Assembly (NCBI GenBank): GCA_000729835.1
Contig: JFHB01000087.1
Location: 1-64,000, forward strand
Length of the DNA: 64,000 nt
Origin: Atkinsonella hypoxylon
Lineage: Eukaryota; Ascomycota; Sordariomycetes; Hypocreales; Clavicipitaceae
Direction: 5' to 3'
Shown here: positions 36,961-49,190 of the stretch, in pieces
Position numbering within the stretch: position 1 is the stretch's first letter
Layout of the letters: the number at the start of each line of letters is the position of its first letter
The notes under the pieces: generated by a model
Seen by the model: the letters and a program-made list of their open reading frames with translations, nothing else
Told to the model about the DNA's origin: nothing
Database searches by the model: none
Position numbers and translations under genes: made by a program

Positions 36961-39900
36961 CTAAAGAGGCTACTTAGCCTTTACTCTTTTTCTATTTTTT
37001 ATCTTTTAACTTAAGTAATTTATACCTAATCTTTTAGCGAAATTCTAGTAGTTCTAATATCTAAGGGAAAAAGTAAGGAATATTAACTACTATAAAGAGA
37101 GAAAGATCCTTATAAAGGACCTTCTAGAGCCTTAAAAGAATAAATAGTTAATCTACTTAGTCTTTACTCTAAAACGTTACAAAAGAAGTATTATAGTAAA
37201 TTTAGCTATAGTTACTATAACCTTTTGCGAATTACTATTTATAGCTTACAGTAGTAAAGCTACTTTAGATATAATTACTATATAAGCTACTATAGATATC
37301 CTTAAGAGAGGTACAGCTGTAAAATAGAAAGTAGATATATTCTTTAAATAAGGTAACTATTTAAAGATATATATTAATATAATAAGAGCAAAATGTACTA
37401 TTCTTTTTGCTAAAGAATAAGATTAAAAGAGCTTTATAGCGCTCTTAACAATTAGTAAGTATATAATAGAAATATCTATAAAAATAAGCTATTTTAGTTA
37501 GAATAAAGATAAAGTTCTTAACGTTTAATTCTAGTATAACCTTATACAAAAGGGAGCTTTCTTTTATAGTGTTATTAATAAACTAAGCCTTAAGATTTTA
37601 ATTATAAAAGAATTTAATAGCTCTTAAAGGTACATTAAGTATAGAACTTTATTAAAAGGCAACTTTAGTGTATATTAAGTATCTACTAGCACTAATATTA
37701 TTGCCTCTATAGACTTAAAGCTTAAAGGTAAATTTATACTAAAGAGGTAAGGTTTATTAGTATAATAAAAGAATAGAAGTATAATTAAAAGCTTTTTTAT
37801 AAAAGACTTACTATATTAATAAGTATTATTAAAGGAAAGATATTTATTTAACTATTTTAAGAGAGAGTAACCTAATAAGAGAGAGTAGTAAAAGAGATTC
37901 TTCTACTAATAATATTCTATATATTTATAAGATCCTTATAGTTTTAAGGAAGCTTTTTAGCTATAATTAAATAATTAAAGGTGCTAATAAAGGCAATAAA
38001 AAAGAGGCTATATAGAAAGGTAGTTATAAGAAGAAAGAAGGAAGATAAATATAATTAGTTAAAGAGAATGTTATAAATTACTTAATAAGTTTGCAGCTAT
38101 TAGAGTCTTAGTATATATTTACTATTAGCCTCTACTAAATTATAATAATTATAGATAGCTATTAACTAAGGATTTATTAAGATAATACTAGCTATAATAT
38201 AGCCTATATTTCTACTCTCTCTCTCTCTTTATTCCTTTATTTTTATAATATTTTTATTATAAGTATCTACCTAAGCTCTTTTTTACCTTTAATTTTTTAA
38301 AAGCTATTTAATCTTTACTGCTAAAATAGAAAATAAATACTAAAAACCTATTTCTAAGACTAACTTTAGAGTTATATATAAGGGATAAATATATTACTTT
38401 AGAACATTAAAGAACCTACTAATATACTACATTATAGTGTAAGTCTATAAGCTAGTTAGCAATTTCTTTTATATAGAAGAGTAAGATTAAGTAGATTTAC
38501 TTTTTAAGAAGCTCTATAAGCGTTAGTTACCTCTCTTTTAGTAATATTTTAAGTAGCTTCCTTTTAGCTTACTACTTTATTAGAATTATAATTTAGATAA
38601 CTTTAAGCTTATAGAGTTAATATAGCTTAGCTAGAGTTTAGCAATCTAGTTTAATTATCTTAATAATGTTTATAGCTTTTTAATAAAGTCCTTTAAGCAA
38701 AAGACTTATTGTAGATAGTTAAATTAATTCTAGCTTATTACTATAGTAAGGATTATTACTTATAGAATTAAGTGTATAGTAGTTATCTTTAAGGAGTCTT
38801 TTATAATTAATATAGAAAAGATAAACTAAAGTAAGATTATAAGACTTATAGGTTAAAAGGTATATAGAATTAAAGATAGATTTTAACTTATTTTCTACTG
38901 TTATAATATAAGCTATAACTCTTTTGCTTTATACAATAAAATAAGTAGATAAAGACTTATTACTAGCTTTCTTTTCTTTAATAACTACTAAACTTATTTT
39001 ATCTTTAATTGCTTAAAGGGATACTATTATTACTTTAATATAGAACCTAAAGGTAGAATTAAAAGGTTTAAAGCTATAGTCTATAGTTAAGTATAAACTT
39101 TATAGCTCCTTTAGTATTTATACCTATTTTAAGCAATTTTAGTACTATATTATAAGCAAAAGAGCAACTAGGAATATAGATATACCTATTTATTCTTCTT
39201 AATATAGATGCTTTATTGTTTAATTAAGTATCTTCTAATTAATCTTATTAGTAATAGCTTATACAATATACCTTACACTTAATATAGTAACTATAGAATT
39301 ACTTAAACATTAAGGAATAAATTTAAACTACACCTTTACAACTAAGTTATAACTAATAACTCTATTAATTAGTCTTATAACTACTGTAAAGGTACTAGTA
39401 GGGTTATAATAGTTCTATATATAATAGCAGTAAATAAGCTTAGTTTTATAAATAGGTATATAGTTATTAAAAAAGCTAAAACTATAGGCTTTAACCTTAG
39501 CTACCTCTAGGAAGATACTATAAAGCGTTTTATCTTAAGATATTACTTATAGATAATTAATAGTAGAATTTCTATTCTAAAGGAGCTTAATACTTAGAAG
39601 TTTACCTTAAGCAATTATAATTAAGTAATTAAATAGTTAATAGAGGTTAATAAATAAATGCTTATATAACTTTAGAAGAATTAGTTTATTGCTACTATTT
39701 AGTTTAATAGTAATTCTATTATCTATAATAGAACTATTAAAGCAGTAATAACAGTAAGGGAACAGCATTTATATCTTCTAATATAGATAAGTAAGCTTAG
39801 TTAAGCTCTTATACATTATAAGCTACTTTCTTTTACATAAAAGAAGTCTTTAATTATAACGTTTAAGGTATTACTATAGCTTATAACTAATTTATAAAGC

Positions 39901-40530
39901 CCTTTATTATTACTACTACTAAACAATTTAGAGGTTCTTACTAGAATTTCTAGTATACTATAAGATCTTATGCAAAAAGATTAAATAGAATCTTATAGTA
40001 AGAACTAGCTTCTATAACAATTATAGAACTTAAAGTATTAGCTGCTGTCTTTATATTTTATAGAGCTATTAGTGTAGAAGTAGAAATTTAGGTAAAGGGA
40101 TAAAGAGATTATAAGAGCAGTAAAATAAGCGCTTAGAGCTAGAGAATACTATACTATAAAGGATTAAATAGAAGCATTAGCTTAAAGATATATTACTAAA
40201 TAATCTATAATAGCCTATAATTCTATTACTAATATAAACCTTAGTGTTATACTACTAGCTCTCTTCTATTTTAGCGCTTAGTAAGAGATAATTAAGGTAA
40301 ATAAAAGACACTATTTAATTATATCTAAGGCAACTAAATAAAGTGTAAATTGCTAAGAAAGAGTTACTTATTATAAAGGAAAGCGCCTAGCTATAAGAAC
40401 GCTATTGCTAATAAAAGAAATACTACTATATATACTAAAGACGCTAAAGCTGTTATAGAAGATAAAAGGATTAAAACTTTAGGATTAAGGAAATTAGCTA
40501 GAGGGTTAAGTTACTTATAAGTCTTACTTT
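36961..40530 (-). pseudogene. Extra region 3' of pol in G3; candidate antisense gene
   Basis: The counterpart of 2080-5650 in G1, lying between the pol stop (36930-36932) and the 3' LTR (40559). On the minus strand it again reads toward pol and would end in a Lys-rich tail about 30-60 bp from the pol stop. Product unrecognised. No intact frame remains. Confidence 0.38.
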
Positions 40531-40558
40531 ATAAGCTTATTTATAACTAGAGAGATAT

Positions 40559-41047
40559 TATATTGCAGTAAGGTTACTCCCTTACGCTCTTATATTAGCT
40601 TTATAAGGGATACTATATATAGATTTTTCTCTATAAGAGTGTATATTACCTAAATATATATATAGTTTAAGTAAGTAAGTAAGTATATAAGCAGCTTCTA
40701 CTAATTCTTTTTAGGCTTTTACTCTTTTAATTAATTAATATCTTTTAGCTTACTTTAATTTATAATACTTAATATATAAGAGATATTACTTTACTGCTAG
40801 TAACACTTTCTCTAACTCTTTAGTATATTTAGCTCCTTTTATATATATATATCTTTTAAGCTATAATTAATATTTTATTTCTACCTTTTTAAACTATTTA
40901 ATCTTCTTACCTACTATTGTTTAATAGTATATACTGTTAAATATCTCGCTCTCTACTAATTCTCTTCGATCTTAACGTGCGCTATATTGTTACCTGCTTT
41001 AGTGTAGGCTGTATAGTCATTTAGGGGTTTGGTTTTGAGGCGACAAA
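40559..41047 (+). repeat. 3' LTR of G3
   Basis: 489 bp. The inner end is heavily mutated (TATATTGCAGTAAGG for TGTGTCGCGGCGGGG), while the outer end GGTTTGGTTTTGAGGC is intact. The purine run CTAGAGAGATA just upstream (40548-40558) is the likely polypurine tract. Confidence 0.93.
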
Positions 41048-41051
41048 GCAC

Positions 41052-43037
41052 ATTCTAGGAGAAAAGAACAAGATAGCTAATGCTTTATTGCGTAAAGAAG
41101 GCAGGCCTTCTAATGCATTAGATTAAGCAGCTAAAGGGGACATTAAAGATTTTATTAACCTGTAGCTTAACGTTAATAAGATCTAGCTGCACAATAGGGT
41201 ATACTACACTCCTAGAACTTAATAAATCGTGGATTTCCTTTTAACGTTATAAAGACTATTTAATCTAAACAAGAGTAAGTATAAGCAACTTTATATAAGT
41301 GCTAAGCAATACTTCTTAGATAAAGGCCTGTTGTAGAAGAGACTAATTAGTACAATAAAGAGTTCTACTCTAGTTGTTAAAGACCTAACGCAACAGAAGA
41401 AAATTATTAAGGCTTTATATAAGTAAATAGGTTATAAAGGTGTAGAAGTTATATTTTAAGTAGCTAGAATTAAGTACTTTTAGAAAGAACTCTAGAATAT
41501 AGTTTAAGTAATAATTTCTTGTTATAAGGTGTACTAAAAGTTTGCTCCTTAAAGGCCTAAAGAATTATTAATACTAGTAGCTTTAGGCAACCTAATAAGT
41601 AAGATATATATTAACACCTAATATATACTACTTAATTATAGTTTTAAGTACTTTCTAGAAGTAAGATATAACCTTACTAGATAGGTAGAAGTGCACTCTA
41701 TACAGTATATTAATATTATAGCTATTTAGAAGTTCTTAGTAAAACTAATTATATAATTTAGAGTCTTTTAATTTCTAGTTTTTAATAGAGAGCTAGAAAT
41801 ATATAGAAATCTTAAAAAAGCAGTTAAAGCTATTAGAATTAAAAGGATTAAGACATTAATATACAATTTAAAAGCTAATTTACCTATTAAAGCTAGTTAT
41901 TAAACGCTTATATTTACTCTTTTAAAGATAGAAGGTTTTAATAGAAAGTAGTTTAAATTGCTAAATAAAGCACTATTAGTAGACTATACAGCTATATAAG
42001 CGTTATACAGTAAATCTACTTTCTACCTAATTTATAGTTAAAAGCTTATTCTTCCTTTAGAAGTTAAATTTCTTACTTAAAGGTTAATTAATTAGTTAGA
42101 AGTTATAATAACGTAAGATCTCTTTAAAGCAAGAGTTAGGATGCTAAAATAAAAGGAAGTAGATATCTAGAAGGCTTACGTAAAAGTCTTTATATTTAGG
42201 CAATACTTAGCTAATTAAATAAACTAAAACTAAGAGGTATTATTACAAAAGAAGAAAGATTAATTAGTTCTAAAAGATCTAGTTCTTATATATAATATAT
42301 AAAGGGTTATAAATATATTAATAAAGAAGAAGTTAGTAATACAATAGAATAGTTCTTTTAAAGTGTATAGCTAAGTAAAAGTTACTAGCGCTTACTGTTT
42401 AAAGACCCTAAATAGTATAGTGCTTAATAAGACTATTTCTAGGGATTATATTAAGAAGTTTAGGCTTAATCTAGAGGGATAGTAGACTTCTACTGCTAAT
42501 AAATAGCTCTATACTCTACAATATACTGCTTAGTATAGTAAAAACACTAGCAACTTTAAGCAAGATACTAATAAATTGTAGCTTACTAATACCTAGTATA
42601 ATATATTAGATTAAATAGTTTCTAAGGACTATATATTATAGCTGTACTAAAAAGAGGATTTTAAGAATAATAACGCTAAAGTAGATCTTCTACTATAATA
42701 TTATTTAAAGTATATAATAGAAGTTTATCTACTAATAATACCTAAAGAAGAGTGTAGAAGCTATAAAAAGATTAATAACATTATTTAATCTTAGTAATTT
42801 ACCTATAACTTTACTAAGATATATAACTTATTATAGCTTTTATAAAAGCTAATACTATAGTTCTTATATCTTTAGCTTTAAAGAGAAGAGAGGTTAAGTT
42901 TATTTATTTATATATTTAAAACTAACTAAGATTTAATAATAGTATATTAAGATTATTTAAAGATTTAAAGCTAATTAGAATTAAGACTATAAACCTAGAT
43001 TAAATAGAATATATAAAAAGTTTTTAAAAACCGCTAA
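41052..43037 (+). pseudogene. G2 gag-pol, 3' part (end of RNase H linker, integrase)
   Basis: Continues the frame broken by G3. The RNase H tail ends with IANALLRKEGRPSNAL near 41075-41115. The zinc-binding region of integrase is partly lost (CYKVY near 41519 for an expected Cys-x2-Cys). The core shows KYFLEVRYNLTR near 41650-41685 and FLVFNRELEIYRNL near 41768, with Asp read as Asn in the second. LPLEVKFLT near 42051 and the C-terminal module KDLVLIYNI to FKVYS (42276-42365) follow. Stop at 43035-43037. Stops elsewhere are TAA or TAG. Confidence 0.85.
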
Positions 43038-43066
43038 AAATAAGTATAGTTTTATTTTATTTTAAC

Positions 43067-45075
43067 TAGAGAGGCTGCTTAGCCTTTACCCTTTTTTTAT
43101 TTTTTTTTTATCTTTTAACTTAAGCAATTTATACCTAATCTTCTAGCAAAATTCTAGTAGTTCTAATGTTTAGAGAAAAGAGTAAGGAATATTAACTGCT
43201 ATAAAGGGAGAAAGATCCTTATAAAGGACCTTCTAAAGCCTTAGAAGAATAAATAGTTAATCTACTTAGTCTTTACCCTAGAATATTATAAAAGAAGTAT
43301 TATAGTAAATCTAGCTGTAGTTACTGTAACCTTTTATAAATTACTATTTATAGCTTACAGCAGTAGAGCTACTCTAGATGCAATTACTATATAAGCTGCT
43401 ACAGACATCCTTAAGAGAGATGCAGCTATAAAATAGAAAGTAGATATATTCTCTAAATAAGGTAACTGTTTAAAGATATATATTAGTGCAATAAGAGCAA
43501 AATACACTATTCTTTTTACTAAAGAATAAGATTAAAAGGGCTTTATAGCGCTCTTAATAATTAGTAAGTATATAATAGAAATATCTATAAGAATAAGCTA
43601 TTTTAGTTAGAATAAAGATAAAGTTCTTAACGTTTAATTCTAGCGCAACCTTATATAAGAGAGAGCTTTCTCTTATAGTGCTATTAATAAACTAAGCCTT
43701 AAGATTCTAATTATAAAAGAATTTAATAGCTCTTAGAGGTATATTAGGTATAGAACTCTATTAAAAAGTAACTTTAATGTATATTAAGCATTTACTAGCA
43801 CTAATATTATTGCCTTTATAGACTTAAAGCTTAAAGGTAAATTTATACTAAAGAGGTAAGGTTTATTAGTATAATAAGAGAATAGAAGTATAATTAAAAG
43901 CTTTTTTATAAAAGACTTACTATATTAATAAGTATTATTAAAGGAAAGATATCTATTTAACTATTCTAAGAGAGAGTAACCTAATAAAAAAGAGCAGTAA
44001 AAGGGATTCTTTTACTAATAATATTCTATATATTTATAAGATCCTTATAGTTTTAAAGAAGCTTTTTAGCTATAATTAAATAATTAAAGGTACTAATAAA
44101 GATAATAAGAAAGAGGCTATATAGAAAGGTAGTTATAAAAAAAAAGAAAAAAGATAAATATAATTAGTTAAAGAGAATATTATAAATTACTTAAAAAGTT
44201 TACAGCTATTAGAGTCTTAGTATATATTTACTGTTAGCCTCTACTAAATTATAATAATTATAGATAGCTATTAACTAAGGATTTATTAAAATAATACTAG
44301 CTATAATATAGCCTATATTTCTACTCTCTTTTTCTCTTTATTCCTTTATTTTTATAATATTTTTATTATAAGTACCTACTTAAGCTCTTTTTTACCTTTA
44401 ATTTTTTAAAAGCTATTTAATCTCTACTGCTAAAATAGAAAATAAATACTAAGAACCTATTTCTAAGACTAGCTTTAGAGTTATATATAAGGGATAAATA
44501 TATTACTTTAGGACGTTAAGGAACCTACTAATATACTATATTATAGTGTAAGTCTATAAGCTAGTTAGCAATTTCTTTTATATAGAAGAGTAAGATTAAG
44601 TAGATTTACCTCTTAAGAAGCTCTATAAGCGCTAGCTGCCTCTCTTTTAGTAACGTTTTAAGTAGCCTCCTTTTAGCCTACTACTTTATTAAGATTATAA
44701 TTTAGATAACTTTAGGCTTATAGAGTTAATATAGCCTAGCTAGAGTCTAGTAATCTAGTTTAATTATCTTAATAATGTTTATAGCTTTCTAATAAAGTCC
44801 TTTAAGCAAGAGACTTATTGCAGATAGTTAGATTAATTCTAGCTTACTGCTATAGTAAGGATTATTACTTATAGGATTAAGTGTGTAGCAGTTATCTTTA
44901 AGGAGTCTTTTATGATTAATACAGAAGAGATAGACTAAAGCAAGATCGCAAGACTTATAGGTTAAAAGGTATATAGGATTAAAGACAGGTTTTAACTTAT
45001 TTCCTGCTGTTATAATATAAGCTATAACCCTTCTGCTTTACACAACAAAATAAGTAGGCAAAGACTTATTGCTAG
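43067..45075 (-). pseudogene. Extra region 3' of pol in G2, part next to pol
   Basis: Minus-strand reading gives AVSYK, two stops, F(A/I)KGYSNYS, LFILLRL and LEFRQKIRYKLLKLK-type residues and then the Lys-rich end, as in G1 and G4. The segment that reads LELLEF antisense would be a Trp-rich run (WWFW after repair) if read sense, which favours the antisense strand. Interrupted by G4 at CTAG. Product unknown. Confidence 0.4.
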
Positions 45076-45564
45076 TTTATTGCCTCAAAACCAAACCCCC
45101 AAATGACCATGCAGCCTACACTAAAGCGGGTAACAATATAGCGCACGTTAAGATTAAAGAGAATCAGTAAAGAGCGAGATATTTATTAGTATATACTATT
45201 AAGCAATAGCAAGCAAGAAGATTAAATAGTTTAAAAAGGCAGAAATAAAATATTAATTGCAGCTTAGAAGATATATATATATAAAAGGAGCTAAATGTAC
45301 TAAAGAGTTAAGGAAAGTGTTACTAGCAGTAAAGTAATATCTCTTAAGCGTTAAGTATTATAAATTAAAGCAAGCTAAAAGATATTAATTAATTAAAAGA
45401 GTAAAAGCCTAAAAAGAATTAGCAGAAGCTGCTTATACGCTTACTTACTTACTTAAACTATTTATATATCTAGGCAATATACACTCTTATAGAGAAAAAT
45501 CTATATATAGTATCCCTTATAAAGCTAATATAAGAGTGTAAGGGGGTAACCCTACTGCAATACA
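45076..45564 (-). repeat. 3' LTR of G4
   Basis: 489 bp. The outer (left) end is intact, with CCTCAAAACCAAACCCCC. The inner end is RIP-changed. Internal bases next to it, read on the minus strand, give AAAGAGGTAT, a likely polypurine tract. Confidence 0.92.
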
Positions 45565-45589
45565 ATACCTCTTTAGTTATAAATAAGCT

Positions 45590-48500
45590 TATAAAGTAAA
45601 ACTTATAAGTAACTTAACCCTTTAGCTAATTTCCTTAATTCTAAAGTCTTAATCCTTTTATCTTCTATAATAGCTTTAGTGTCTTTAGTATATATAGTAG
45701 CGTCCCTCTTATTAGTAATAGCGTCCTTATAGCTAAGCGCTTTCCTTTATAATAAGTAACTCTTTCTTAGCGATTTACACTTTATTTAGTTGCTTTAAAT
45801 ATAATTAAATAGTATCTTTTATTTGCCTTAATTATCTCTTACTAAGCGCTAAAATAGAAAAGAGCTAGCAGTATAACACTAAGGTTTATATTAGTAATAG
45901 AATTATAGGCTATTATAGGTTGTTTAGCAATATATCTTTAAGCTAATACTTCTATTTAATCCTTTATAGTGTAGTATCCTTTAGCTTTAAGCGCTTATTT
46001 TACTGCCTTTATAATCTCTTTATCCCTTTACCTAGATTTCTGCTCTTACACTAATAGCTCTATAAAATGTAAAGATAGCAGCTAATACTTTAAGTTCTAT
46101 AATTATTATAGAAGCTAGTTCTTACTATAAGATTCTATTTAATCTTTTTACGTAAGATCTTACAGTATACTAGAAATTCTAGTAAAGACCTCTAAATTAT
46201 CTAGCAGTAGTAATAATAAAGGGCTTTATAAATTAGTTATAAGCTATAGTAGCACCTTAAACGTTATAATTAAAGACTTCTTTTATGTAAAAGAAAGTAG
46301 CTTACAATATATAAGAGCCTAGCTAGGCTTACTTATCTATATTAAAAGATATAAACGCTATTTCTTTACTGTTATTACTGCTTTAATAGTTCTATTATAA
46401 ATAATATAATTACTATTAAACTAAACAGCAACAATAAACTAATTCTTCTAAAGTTATATAAGCATTTATCTATTAACCTTTATTAACTATTTAATTACTT
46501 AATTATAATTACTTAAGGTAAACTTCTAGGTATTAAGCTCCTTTAGAATAGAAATTCTACTACTAGTTATCTATAAGTAATATCTTAAGATAAAACGCTT
46601 TATAGTATCTTCCTAGAGGTAGCTAAGGTTAAAGCCTATAGTTTTAGCTTTTTTAATAACTATATACTTATTTATAAAACTAAGCTTATTTACTACTATT
46701 ATATATAGAACTATTATAACTCTACTAGTACCTTTACAGTAGTTATAAAACTAATTAATAAAGTTATTAGTTATAACTTAGTTGTAAAGGTACAGTTTAA
46801 ATTTATTCCTTAATGTTTAAGTAATTCTATAGTTGCTATATTAAGTATAAGGTATATTATATAAGCTATTACTAATAAGATTAATTAGAAGATACTTAAC
46901 TAAACAATAAAGCGTCTATATTAAAAAGGATAAATAAGTATATCTATATTTCTAGTTGCTTTTCTGCTTATAATATAGTACTAAAATTGCTTAAAATAGG
47001 TATAAATACTAAAGGAGCTATAAAGTTTATACTTAACTATAGACTATAGCTTTAAACCTTTTAATTCTACCTTTAGGTTCTATATTAAAGTAATAATAGT
47101 ATCCCTTTAAGCAATTAAAGATAAAATAAGTTTAGTAGTTATTAAAGAAAAGAAAGCTAATAATAAGTCTTTACCTACTTATTTTATTGTATAAAGCAGA
47201 AGGGTTATAGCTTATATTATAACAGTAGAAAATAAGTTAAAATCTATCTTTAATTCTATATACCTTTTAACCTATAAGTCTTATAATCTTACTTTAGTTT
47301 ATCTTTTCTATATTAATTACAAAAGACTCCTTAAAGATAACTACTATACACTTAATTCTATAAGTAATAATTCTTACTATAGCAGTAAGCTAAAATTAAT
47401 TTAACTATCTATAATAAGTCTTTTATTTAAAGAACTTTATTAAAAAGCTATAAATATTATTAAGATAATTAAACTAGATTACTAAACTCTAGCTAGGCTA
47501 TATTAACTTTATAAGCCTAAAGTTATTTAAATTATAATTCTAATAAAGTAGTAAGCTAAAAGGAGGCTACTTAAAACGTTACTAAAAGAGAGGCAGCTAG
47601 CGCTTATAGAGCTTCTTAAGAGGTAAATCTACTTAATCTTACTCTTCTATATAAAAGAAATTGCTAACTAGCTTATAGACTTACACTATAATATAGTATA
47701 TTAGTAGGTTCCTTAACGTTTTAAAGTAATATATTTATCTCTTATATATAACTCTAAAGCTAGTCTTAGAAATAGGTTCTTAGTATTTATTTTCTATTTT
47801 AGTAGTAGAGATTAAATAGCTTTTAAAAAATTAAAGGTAAAAAAGAGCTTAAGTAGGTACTTATAATAAAAATATTATAAGAATAAAGGAATAAAGAGAG
47901 AAAAAGAGTAAGAATATAGGCTGTATTATAGCTAGTATTGTCTTAATAAATCCTTAGTTAATAGCTATCTATAATTATTATAATTTAGTAGAGGCTAACA
48001 GTAAATATATACTAAAACTCTAATAGCTATAAACTTATTAAGTAATTTATAATATTCTCTTTAACTAATTATATTTATCTTTCTTCTTTTTTCTTATAAC
48101 TACCTTTCTATATAGCCTCTTTTTTATTACCTTTATTAGCACCTTTAATTATTTAATTATAGCTAAAAAGCTTCCTTAAAACTATAAGAATCTTATAAAT
48201 ATATAGAATATTATTAGTAAAAGAATCCCTTTTACTACTCTTTTTTATTAAGTTACTCTCTCTTAGAATAGTTAAATAAATATCTTTTCTTTAATAACGC
48301 TTATTAATATAGTAAGTCTTTTATAAAAAAGCTTTTAATTATACTTCTATTCTTTTATTATACTAATAAACCTTACCTCTTTAGTATAAATTTACCTTTA
48401 AGCTTTAAGTTTATAGAGGTAATAATATTAGTGCTAATAGATACTTAATATACACTAAAGTTGCCTTTTAATAGAGTTCTATACCTAATATACCTCTAAG

Positions 48501-49160
48501 AGCTATTAAATTCTTTTATAATTAAAATCTTAAGGCTTAGTTTATTAATAGTACTATAAAAGAAGGCTCTCTTTTATATAAGGTTATACTAGAATTAAAC
48601 GTTAAGAACTTTATCTTTATTTTAACTAAAATAGCTTATTCTTATAGATATTTCTATTATATACTTACTAATTATTAAGAGCACTATAAAGCCCTTTTAA
48701 TCTTATTCTTTAGCAAAAAGAATAGTGTATTTTGCTTTTATTACATTAATATATATCTTTAGATAGTTACCTTATTTAGAGAATATATCTACTTTCTATT
48801 TTATAGCTGTACCTCTCTTAAGGATATCTATAGCAGCTTATACAGCAATTACGTTTAAAGTAGCTCTACTACTGTAAGCTATAAATAGTAATTCGCAAAA
48901 GGTTATAGTAACTACAGCTAGATTTACTATAATGCTTCTTTTATAATGTTCTAGGGTAAAGACTAAGTAGATTAACTATTTATCCTTTTAAGGCTCTAGA
49001 AGGTTCTTTATAAGGATCTTTCTCTTTTTATAGTAGTTAATATTCCTTACTCTTTCCTTTAGACATTAGAACTACTAGAATTTCGCTAAAAGATTAGGTA
49101 TAAACTGCTTAAGTTAAAAGATAAAAAATAAAAAAAGAGTAAAGGCTAAGTAGTCTTTTT
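45590..49160 (+). pseudogene. Extra region 3' of pol in G4; candidate antisense gene
   Basis: Uninterrupted here. One plus-strand frame around 46050-46380 gives long stretches with few stops (NVKIAANTLSSIIIIEASS, NYLAVVIIKGFIN), another covers about 46370-48050, and a third about 48150-49140 ends in the Lys-rich tail before the opposing pol stop at 49191. Frame changes could be introns, indels or my misreading. No family recognised. Confidence 0.42.
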
Positions 49161-49190
49161 AGTTAAAATAGAATAAAACTATACTTATTT

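Larger units (their letters stand above)
28605..41047 (+). mobile_element. Gypsy copy G3, nested in G2 pol
   Basis: A complete plus-strand copy with 489-bp LTRs (28605-29093, 40559-41047) and target duplication GCAC at 28601-28604 and 41048-41051. Internal length is 10,764 bp after removing a reversed solo Copia-1 LTR. GCAC is not a sequence expected by chance here, which makes the boundaries secure. Confidence 0.95.
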